A stretch of DNA of 5,380 nt. It comes from an uncultured Ectothiorhodospiraceae bacterium. Lineage in GTDB: Bacteria > Pseudomonadota > Gammaproteobacteria > UBA6429 > Thiohalophilaceae. A model generated the notes under the pieces. The model made no database searches and had not been told where the DNA came from. It was given only the letters and a program-made list of their open reading frames with translations. The DNA lies in contig CAMYMO010000023.1 in the NCBI GenBank assembly GCA_947259425.1, positions 1-5,380 of the forward strand, read 5' to 3'. Made by a program: the position numbers and the translations under genes. Positions 1 through 5,380 of this stretch are shown here, piece after piece. The first letter of the stretch is position 1. Every line of letters starts with the position of its first letter.

Positions 1-964
1 CCTAAATCAGATGATGGCGAGCAATACCTTTCAGGAGGCCTATAAAAATTACCAAAGCCTGATCCATCTAAAATATGTCTTGAAAAAATGGTGGTCACAA
101 CTGCCTGCCTACGAGTTAATGTTAAATGAGCGCCGCAATGCTTATTACAAAAAATTACCCGAGGTCGCCAGCGATGCACGCCTGAAAAGCATTACCGGTA
201 TGCAAGACAAGCGCAATCAGCTTGCTACGGAAATCCAACGCATAAAAAATGAAAACGATGGGTTTGCCTTGGTCACTGAGGAAGAAGAAGATCTAGTCTT
301 AACCTTAAAGAACGTTGAAAAGAAACTGGCCTTATTATCAAAAACCCAGGACATGAGCTACGAATACGAGAAGTTCAAACTCTTAAAAGGGGTCATGGAC
401 TTTAAACTACAAAGTGAATTTGTCCCACGTTTGTGGTCCGTACAAAACCATCTAAAACAACTTGACCGCGCCCTTGAAAAGACACGCAAAGGCAAACGAA
501 GTTTAGTCAAAACAGCAAACAATGCGCCAAAATTTTTCGAAGGTTATGACCAGAAGATTGTCTGGTCAAAGACTCGCATCCAGAATTTGCTCGCACGTTT
601 GGATACTTCGATTAAAAGACAAGAACAATATATTATTAAAATTGCCCGTGAAGGTTTAATCAAACGCCGTCAACAACTTGAAAACTATCATGTCCGAGCA
701 CGCTTTGGCATTGCCCGACTTTATGATAGTTTGATCATCGATAAAGATAAACAGGCGGCTGAAGCAGCACAGAAACAAAAAGAAGCAGAACAGGCCGATG
801 ACGAACCAGCAGCCGAAGATGCAAACGAAACATTAGAATCAACCGAAGTAAGTCCATCGAGCGATGCGCCTGCTACAGAACCTTCAACTGAATCACCTGC
901 AGTACAAGAAGCACCTGCAGCAGTCGATGAAGACCTGACGAAGGGGGATCAAAATGCACCATAA
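1..964 (+). CDS. Coiled-coil protein with acidic C-terminal tail, 5'-partial
   Basis: The reading frame is open to the left edge: the codons before the first ATG (position 11) are cta-aat-cag, with no stop. No ribosome binding site is visible, so I treat this as the 3' part of a longer gene and not as a 317-aa protein starting at 11. Numbering from that ATG, residues 1-245 are charged and helical, rich in Lys, Glu, Gln and Leu. Likely coiled-coil stretches lie around 55-112 and 145-245, with a Trp-containing segment (KKWWSQLPAYE) near 25-35. Residues 246-317 are a low-complexity tail rich in Ala, Glu, Pro, Ser and Thr, probably disordered. The tail DNA holds a 9-bp direct repeat (CACCTGCAG at 894 and 912). 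No catalytic motif, signal peptide or membrane segment is visible in this part. The stop overlaps the next gene by 11 bp, so it is probably co-expressed with the TPR lipoproteins. A structural or scaffolding role is inference; the N-terminus, which could hold TPRs or a signal peptide, is missing. Confidence 0.85.
   Translation, partial: LNQMMASNTFQEAYKNYQSLIHLKYVLKKWWSQLPAYELMLNERRNAYYKKLPEVASDARLKSITGMQDKRNQLATEIQRIKNENDGFALVTEEEEDLVLTLKNVEKKLALLSKTQDMSYEYEKFKLLKGVMDFKLQSEFVPRLWSVQNHLKQLDRALEKTRKGKRSLVKTANNAPKFFEGYDQKIVWSKTRIQNLLARLDTSIKRQEQYIIKIAREGLIKRRQQLENYHVRARFGIARLYDSLIIDKDKQAAEAAQKQKEAEQADDEPAAEDANETLESTEVSPSSDAPATEPSTESPAVQEAPAAVDEDLTKGDQNAP
942..947 (+). promoter_or_regulatory. Ribosome binding site for the large TPR lipoprotein
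   Basis: AGGGGG lies 6 bases before the ATG at 954, inside the 3' end of the preceding gene. It supports the 954 start, which also places a lipoprotein signal peptide exactly at the N-terminus. Confidence 0.7.
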
Positions 965-3845
965 GATCCTACTTTGCTTATTAGCAGGTCTGGCACTAAC
1001 AGCCTGTTCTTCAAACAGTAAAAAACTGGCGACGATTGATAACATCGAAGATCGAAGTATTGATTTAGTTGAACCGCAAGGTGACTTACCGATCGATGAA
1101 GATACCGCGCGCAAGTATTATCAGGAATTCCTGTCGATTACGACGGATTATACACTCTACAGTCAGGCCTTACGCCGGCTCGCCGACTTACAACTAAAAG
1201 AAGGTGAAGAACAATTATCAGCCGATAGCGAGAAAGCGGTTGAAAAGGGTCAGCAAGACACCCAGGCATCAATACGCTTATACACCACCTATCTGGAATC
1301 GCATCCGAACCATCCCAATAACGATCAAATCCTTTATCAACTGGCCAAAGCCTATGAGCTAAATGGCCAACCGAAAAAATCGTTAGAGATCTTAGATCGC
1401 ATCATGCATTTTTATCCGAACACCAGCTATCGAGATGAAGTGCAATTTCGACGTGGTGAAATGTTATTTTTGTTACGCCGTTACGCGAGCGCAGAACAAG
1501 CCTATTTTGATATTGTGAAAAACAATCAGGAATCCCTGTTTTATGAGAAGGCTATCTATAAATTTGGCTGGACTCAATTTAAAACCAACCGTTACAATGA
1601 AGCATTGAATAATTTCTTTATTATTCTTGATCGCAAGTACCAGCAAGGAATCCTGAAAAATAATGCCTCGCTAAATGACCTGGCAGGTCCAGAACGCGAA
1701 CTTATACTAGACACGCTGCGTGCCGTTAGCCTGAGCTTTGCCTATCAATACAGTGAACTCAATATTACCAATTACTTTACCCAAAATGGTAATCGTGCTT
1801 ATGAGCCACTGATCTATTTAAGTTTGGGTCGGTTACATATGGAAAAAGAACGCCCCAAGGATTCGGCTGATACCTATATGGCCTTTGTGCAGCGCTACCC
1901 CGCCTCACCGCTGGCACCTGAATTCCATACCGAAGCCATCAGTGCTTATCAAAAAGGTGGATTGACTTCATTAGTCTTACCGGCTAAAGAAAAATTTGTA
2001 AAACTGTATGGTGTTGGCTCTGAATACTGGAATAAACAAACTCCTGAGGCACATGAGCAGATAAAACCATTACTGGCAAAACATATTATTGAGATTGCCA
2101 GTTATCACCACGCGCTCGCCCGCAAGACTAAAAAGTCTAAACAGTTCCTGGTCGCGTCAAACTGGTATGGGCTTTATATTAAAAACTTCCCTCATGATCG
2201 TAAGACCGCACAGATGAACTTCTTAATGGCTGAAGCCTTATATGATGGCCGCTACTTCGTGCAAGCCGCTGAAGAATTCGAAAAAACCGCTTATAGCTAT
2301 CCGATACACCCGAAGAGTGCAGAAGCAGGTTACGCGGCAATCTTAAGCTACAAACAAATTGAAAAAGCCCAACCGAAAAAGTTTGTGCAAAGAACAATCC
2401 TCGAGTCGGCTCCAGTGGCAGCTGGCGCTCAGCAACTTGATGCAGGTAATACCAGAACATCATCGAGCCCAATTAGCTTGCAGGACAAAGCCATCGCGGT
2501 GTCATTACGGTTTATCGAACAATTTTCCAATGACAAACGCGCCATTTCGGTAATGGCGAGTACCGCTGACTACCTGTTTAAATCGAAAGACTATTTACGC
2601 GCGGCATCGGTTGCACAAAAGTTGGTTAAAAAGAATATCACCGATCCGAAAATTGCCAAGACGGCCTGGAATGTACTCGGTCACTCAGAGTTTGAACTCG
2701 GCAATTATGCCGAGGCAGAAAAAGCTTATCGCGAAAGTCTGCGCCGCCTGTCCAAGAAAGATAAAAACTATCGTGGCACCTATGATCGACTGGCGGCCAG
2801 TATTTATAAACAAGGTGAACAGGCTCGTGAGAAAGGTCAGGCTGCCGTTGCGGTTAACCATTTTCTTAGAGTCGGACAGGTTACCCCCGCTTCCAGTTTA
2901 ACCGCCAACGCGGACTTTGACGCGGCCTCAACCTTGATCGAAGGCAAACAATTCAAACGCTCATCAAAATTATTAGAAGATTTCAGACGAAAATATCCAA
3001 ACCATAAGTTAACGAAAGATATCCCGGTCAAGCTTGCACTTATCTACAGTGAAACCGGACAAAGCGGACGCGCGGCACGAGAAATGGAACGCCTGGCCAA
3101 AGCCAATGCGCGTACCAATAAAAAATACAGTGCGGACTTATTATGGAAGGCTGGGACCTTTTATGAAAAGGCACGTATGAACAAAGATGCCACACGCGTC
3201 TATCAACAGTTTGTCAAAGAACACCCCTACCCGCTTGAACGTTCGATGGAAGCCCGTCATAAGCTGGCCGAACAGGCACGCCTTTCCGGCAACGGTAAAC
3301 TTTGGGGACAAGAACTCCAGGCCATCATTCGCGCCGATGCCAGAGGCGGTTCGCAACGCACACCACGAACCCAATTCCTGGCGGCGGATGCCACCTTTAA
3401 GCTGGCTGAAGGACATTACAAAGTCTATAAAAATACGCGGATTAGCAGACCAATCAAAACCAGCATTAAACGCAAGAAACAGTTAATGCAAAACAGTATC
3501 AATGCCTATAACACCGCAATCAAATATCGGGTTGCCGAGGTCACCACCGGTGCCACCTACCAGATTGGCGAAATCTATCGCGACTTCGCCAATGCGCTGA
3601 TGAAGTCACCGGCACCAAAAGGATTGTCCGGCGACGCACTCGATCAATATCGTTTGCTGCTGGAGGATAAGGCCTTTCCGATTGAAGAAAAAGCCATCGA
3701 TATCCACGCCGCCAATCTAAAACAAATCAACGATGGGATTTATGATGAATGGGTTAAGAAAAGCCTCAAAAAGTTAAGAAAATTATCCCCTGCCCGCTAT
3801 GCTAAAGATGAGAAGAGCCAGGCCTATGTTGAAACACTCTATTAA
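954..3845 (+). CDS. Large TPR-repeat outer-membrane lipoprotein (AglT-like architecture)
   Basis: A 963-aa lipoprotein. It opens with a short basic n-region, a hydrophobic core and a lipobox LTAC, with the lipidated Cys at residue 18. Ser follows at +2 with no Asp, so Lol sorting should send it to the outer membrane, facing the periplasm. The rest is helical-repeat protein. Clear TPR-like units lie near 125-155 (YQLAKAYELNGQPKKSLEILD), 163-190, 197-227, 286-318, 418-450, 570-600 (NVLGHSEFELGNYAEAEKAY), 692-715 and 727-758, with more degenerate units between. A Ser/Ala/Gln-rich, poorly structured linker at about 472-508 separates two repeat arrays. No enzymatic motif is visible, so the likely role is a protein-binding scaffold. 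TPR lipoproteins of this size occur beside ExbB/TolQ-type motor genes, for example AglT in myxobacterial gliding clusters. That link rests on architecture and neighbourhood; I have not shown orthology. It overlaps the genes on both sides (11 and 20 bp), implying translational coupling. Confidence 0.9.
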   Translation: MHHKILLCLLAGLALTACSSNSKKLATIDNIEDRSIDLVEPQGDLPIDEDTARKYYQEFLSITTDYTLYSQALRRLADLQLKEGEEQLSADSEKAVEKGQQDTQASIRLYTTYLESHPNHPNNDQILYQLAKAYELNGQPKKSLEILDRIMHFYPNTSYRDEVQFRRGEMLFLLRRYASAEQAYFDIVKNNQESLFYEKAIYKFGWTQFKTNRYNEALNNFFIILDRKYQQGILKNNASLNDLAGPERELILDTLRAVSLSFAYQYSELNITNYFTQNGNRAYEPLIYLSLGRLHMEKERPKDSADTYMAFVQRYPASPLAPEFHTEAISAYQKGGLTSLVLPAKEKFVKLYGVGSEYWNKQTPEAHEQIKPLLAKHIIEIASYHHALARKTKKSKQFLVASNWYGLYIKNFPHDRKTAQMNFLMAEALYDGRYFVQAAEEFEKTAYSYPIHPKSAEAGYAAILSYKQIEKAQPKKFVQRTILESAPVAAGAQQLDAGNTRTSSSPISLQDKAIAVSLRFIEQFSNDKRAISVMASTADYLFKSKDYLRAASVAQKLVKKNITDPKIAKTAWNVLGHSEFELGNYAEAEKAYRESLRRLSKKDKNYRGTYDRLAASIYKQGEQAREKGQAAVAVNHFLRVGQVTPASSLTANADFDAASTLIEGKQFKRSSKLLEDFRRKYPNHKLTKDIPVKLALIYSETGQSGRAAREMERLAKANARTNKKYSADLLWKAGTFYEKARMNKDATRVYQQFVKEHPYPLERSMEARHKLAEQARLSGNGKLWGQELQAIIRADARGGSQRTPRTQFLAADATFKLAEGHYKVYKNTRISRPIKTSIKRKKQLMQNSINAYNTAIKYRVAEVTTGATYQIGEIYRDFANALMKSPAPKGLSGDALDQYRLLLEDKAFPIEEKAIDIHAANLKQINDGIYDEWVKKSLKKLRKLSPARYAKDEKSQAYVETLY

Positions 3846-4443
3846 TCTTATTCCTGCTTGCTTATTAGCCAGTTTAATCGGCTGTGCGGGCGGACCTGCC
3901 GAACAAGCGGATAGCGGTGTTTCGACAGCAGCAGCCTCAACCGCAATTAAACCCGCTGATGTTGATTCATCAACCAAAGCAGCTTACAACAAAGCTATCA
4001 ATGCGATGAAAAACGGGCGTGACGATAGCGCTATCAGACAATTTCAGGCCATCACCCAAACACATCCAAACCTGGCCGCGGCCTTCGTCAACCTGGGTTT
4101 GATCCATTTAAAATATAAACGCTACGAGAAAGCGGAAAAAAGCCTGTTACAGGCGACCACGATACAACCCGCGGACCCGGTCGGCCAAACGCACCTGGGA
4201 CTGGTTTATCGACATTTAGGAAAATTTAAAGAAGCGCAACAAGCTTATGATCAAGCCTTAAAAAGTGATCCTAAGTACTCGTTCGCACATCTTAATGCCG
4301 GAATTTTATATGATATATACCTAAACGATCTGGCACGGGCATTGAATCATTATCAACAATATCAAGCGCTCACCAACAACGCCGATAAAAAGGTCGACAA
4401 ATGGATCATCGACCTACAACGACGAGTAAAATCCAATGGCTAG
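3826..4443 (+). CDS. Small TPR-repeat lipoprotein
   Basis: A 205-aa protein when started at the ATG at 3826. An in-frame ATG at 3799 would add nine residues (MLKMRRARP) before the signal peptide. I prefer 3826 because it gives a compact lipoprotein signal: MLKHS, then a hydrophobic core, then lipobox LIGC with Cys at residue 20. A purine-rich AGAAGAG lies 8 bases upstream. Ala at +2 predicts outer-membrane sorting. After an Ala/Ser/Thr-rich linker (about 21-48) come four consecutive TPRs at roughly 51-84, 85-118, 119-152 and 153-186. They carry the usual consensus residues (VNLGLIHLKYKRYEKAEKSL; HLGLVYRHLGKFKEAQQAY). The C-terminus is a short basic helix. It resembles PilF/NlpI-type TPR lipoproteins in size and layout, but the neighbours are not type IV pilus genes, so I give no such name. 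The start overlaps the preceding gene by 20 bp and the stop overlaps the next by 8 bp. It is likely an adaptor in the same envelope complex as the large lipoprotein. Confidence 0.9.
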   Translation: MLKHSINLIPACLLASLIGCAGGPAEQADSGVSTAAASTAIKPADVDSSTKAAYNKAINAMKNGRDDSAIRQFQAITQTHPNLAAAFVNLGLIHLKYKRYEKAEKSLLQATTIQPADPVGQTHLGLVYRHLGKFKEAQQAYDQALKSDPKYSFAHLNAGILYDIYLNDLARALNHYQQYQALTNNADKKVDKWIIDLQRRVKSNG

Positions 4444-4741
4444 TATTAAATCAACTATTAAAGTTTGCTTTTCTTTGTTTATGGTATATTCAATCAGTCT
4501 GCCTTTGCATGCTGCTGAAAAATTAGACATGGAAGGCACGCGAATCCGCGGAAACCAGGAATTACCCAAGGTTTTATATATTGTGCCGTGGAAACAATCA
4601 GAGATACCCGATTTAAGCCAACCTCCCCTGGAAAGTTTGATCGATGAGGCCTTAACCCCGGTTGACCGGGAAGTATTTCAGCGCAAAATTCGTTACTACG
4701 ATTCACTAAGCACACAAGAAGTAGGGAATAATGAGAACTAG
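4436..4741 (+). CDS. Small predicted periplasmic protein of unknown function
   Basis: A 101-aa protein with a Sec-type signal peptide: Lys5 and Lys9 in the n-region, a hydrophobic core at about 10-22 (VCFSLFMVYSISL), and likely cleavage after Ala26 (LHA-AEK). There is no lipobox and no second membrane segment, so the mature form of about 75 aa should be soluble in the periplasm. Its most distinctive stretch is residues 39-53, GNQELPKVLYIVPWK. That Pro/Trp-rich segment looks like a conserved core, although I cannot run an alignment. The rest is acidic and helical, ending in REVFQRKIRYYDSL and a short polar tail. I do not recognise a characterised family. The ATG overlaps the stop of the TPR lipoprotein by 8 bp and has only a weak ribosome site (GAG at 4424-4426), so translation is probably coupled. 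Its position between the TPR genes and the ExbB-type gene suggests it serves the same envelope system. That it is a real gene is well supported by the export signal and tight spacing. Confidence 0.82.
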   Translation: MASIKSTIKVCFSLFMVYSISLPLHAAEKLDMEGTRIRGNQELPKVLYIVPWKQSEIPDLSQPPLESLIDEALTPVDREVFQRKIRYYDSLSTQEVGNNEN

Positions 4742-4772
4742 TCTGTAGTTCAAGCACTTAGATTCATGAGCT

Positions 4773-4784
4773 AATAACATTATT
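4773..4784. promoter_or_regulatory. A/T palindrome in promoter region, possible operator
   Basis: AATAA-CA-TTATT is a perfect 5-bp inverted repeat with a 2-bp centre, abutting the candidate -35 hexamer. It is positioned where a repressor could bind. It matches a Fur box poorly outside the ATTAT half, and A/T-rich palindromes this short arise by chance, so this is only a candidate. Confidence 0.15.
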
Positions 4785-4811
4785 GAGATAACACATACTA
4801 TAATATCTATT
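4783..4811 (+). promoter_or_regulatory. Candidate sigma-70 promoter for the ExbB-type gene
   Basis: The 155-bp gap upstream of the ExbB-type gene is A/T-rich and holds two overlapping possibilities. TTGAGA (4783-4788) is a good -35 with a 17-bp spacer to a weak -10, TCTATT (4806-4811). A perfect TATAAT (4799-4804) is also present, but its -35 at normal spacing (AACATT, 4776-4781) is poor. Either would start transcription near 4811-4820 and leave a leader of about 80 nt. This suggests the motor genes can be transcribed separately from the TPR operon. I see no recognisable riboswitch in the leader. Confidence 0.45.
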
Positions 4812-4886
4812 AAACACAGAATTCGTACCGTGAAGCACAAATTACATCCATCCAATCCAATTTTTCAATTTAATCTGACCAGGCTC

Positions 4887-4892
4887 AGGAGG
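4887..4892 (+). promoter_or_regulatory. Strong ribosome binding site for the ExbB-type gene
   Basis: AGGAGG lies 4 bases before the ATG at 4897. It is a full Shine-Dalgarno match with slightly short spacing and fixes the start. It is much stronger than the sites of the two preceding small genes, which fits a highly translated membrane motor subunit. Confidence 0.8.
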
Positions 4893-4896
4893 TCAT

Positions 4897-5380
4897 ATGT
4901 ATAACGACGTTGTCAGCTTTTTTCAGGACGGCGGCAATTTCATGTATTTGATAATGCTAGTATTCGCTTTTGGTTTAGCGATTGCTCTGGAACGTTACCT
5001 TTACCTAACCGTTGCCAAGGCCAACAACCGCCGCATGATGTCTAAAGTCATGCCATTACTGCAGCGCGGTGATTACAAGGCCGCCTATGGTGTCGCCAGC
5101 AAATCAAATCATGCCGTAAGTCGTATGTTATCGCAGGGCTTATCTCGTTATAAATCGGCCAGTAATCGAGACGATATCGAGACCGCGATGGAAGAGAGCA
5201 TGATGGAAGTGATTCCCCGGCTTGAAAAACGCACCCACTACCTGGCGACGTTCGCTAACATTGCCACCCTGTTGGGTCTACTTGGTACCATCCTTGGCTT
5301 GATCAAGGCCTTTACCGCCGTTGCCCAGGTTGATGCCTCGTTAAAAGCCGAAATTCTCTCAACCAGTATCTCGGTAGCAA
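4897..5380 (+). CDS. MotA/TolQ/ExbB-family proton channel protein, 3'-partial
   Basis: The frame opens at 4897 behind AGGAGG and is still open at the right edge after 161 codons. The N-terminus (FQDGGNFMYLIMLVFAFG...ALERYLYL) has the first transmembrane helix at about 16-37, followed by the ER motif typical of AglR/ExbB/TolQ proteins. Residues 40-115 are the cytoplasmic domain, with helices RGDYKAAYGVAS and DDIETAMEESMMEVIPRLEKR. The second transmembrane helix, about 117-139, carries the family signature LATFANIATLLGLLGTILGLIKAF-like pattern (written here in part: LLGLLGTILGLIKAF), with Thr131 at the position of the conserved channel threonine. STSISVA at the edge begins the third-helix motif (ISxAL). 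In this family a pentamer of these subunits conducts protons with an ExbD/TolR partner and powers work across the periplasm. There is no long N-terminal coiled-coil extension, so it is not a TtpC-type fusion. Family membership is secure. Whether it serves TonB import, Tol function or an Agl-like motor cannot be decided here; the TPR neighbours favour an Agl-like or specialised envelope motor. Confidence 0.93.
   Translation, partial: MYNDVVSFFQDGGNFMYLIMLVFAFGLAIALERYLYLTVAKANNRRMMSKVMPLLQRGDYKAAYGVASKSNHAVSRMLSQGLSRYKSASNRDDIETAMEESMMEVIPRLEKRTHYLATFANIATLLGLLGTILGLIKAFTAVAQVDASLKAEILSTSISVA

Noticed and set aside
2179..2472. Antisense open frame inside the large TPR gene
   Set aside because: It lies wholly within a well-supported coding region, and its translation has no recognisable domain or export signal. 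The same holds for the minus-strand frames at 893-1114, 2837-3031, 3141-3416, 3783-3977 and 4494-4757.
2359..2901. Same-strand alternative-frame ORFs (2359-2553, 2611-2901), and a further one at 3187-3486
   Set aside because: They are out-of-frame shadows of the TPR gene, whose repeat pattern continues unbroken through these positions.
4735..4751. GAACTA/TAGTTC hairpin (6-bp stem, 5-nt loop) over the stop of the small periplasmic gene, considered as a terminator
   Set aside because: The stem is short and A/T-rich and is followed by AAGCACTTA, with no run of T, so it does not look like an intrinsic terminator.
4771..4789. Possible Fur box near the ExbB-type promoter
   Set aside because: Only one half (ATTAT) fits the TGATAAT-n-ATTATCA consensus; the left half matches at few positions. 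It is kept only as a generic palindrome.
4897..5380. Flagellar stator MotA, or a MotAB-type phage-defence (Zorya-like) motor
   Set aside because: The short N-terminus, the single first helix followed by the LERYLYL motif, and the TPR lipoprotein neighbours match the ExbB/TolQ/AglR branch. No Zorya-type helicase or nuclease gene is visible.

Overview
The window looks like part of a gammaproteobacterial chromosome. It has moderate G+C with A/T-rich intergenic DNA, dense same-strand genes with overlapping ends, Shine-Dalgarno sites, and lipoprotein signals suited to a Gram-negative outer membrane. I cannot name the genus. All five supported genes are on the + strand, and I see no RNA genes, mobile elements or CRISPR.

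Layout: (1) 1-964 is the 3' part of a coiled-coil protein with an acidic, low-complexity C-terminal tail; its start lies outside the window. (2) 954-3845 is a large (963 aa) lipoprotein built almost entirely of TPR-like helical repeats. (3) 3826-4443 is a small (205 aa) lipoprotein with about four canonical TPRs. (4) 4436-4741 is a 101-aa predicted exported protein that I cannot assign to a function. (5) After a 155-bp gap with a plausible sigma-70 promoter and a strong ribosome binding site, a MotA/TolQ/ExbB-family proton-channel subunit starts at 4897 and runs off the right edge.

The first four genes overlap stop-to-start by 11, 20 and 8 bp, so they are very likely one translationally coupled operon. 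Together with the ExbB-type gene, the content resembles envelope systems in which an inner-membrane ExbB/ExbD (TolQ/TolR, AglR/Q/S) motor works with periplasmic or outer-membrane TPR lipoproteins. The Agl/Glt gliding system of Myxococcus and TonB clusters with TPR partners are examples. The inference is a proton-motive-force-driven trans-envelope complex whose cargo or output is unknown. ExbD/TonB-like partners would be expected just right of the window but are not visible here.
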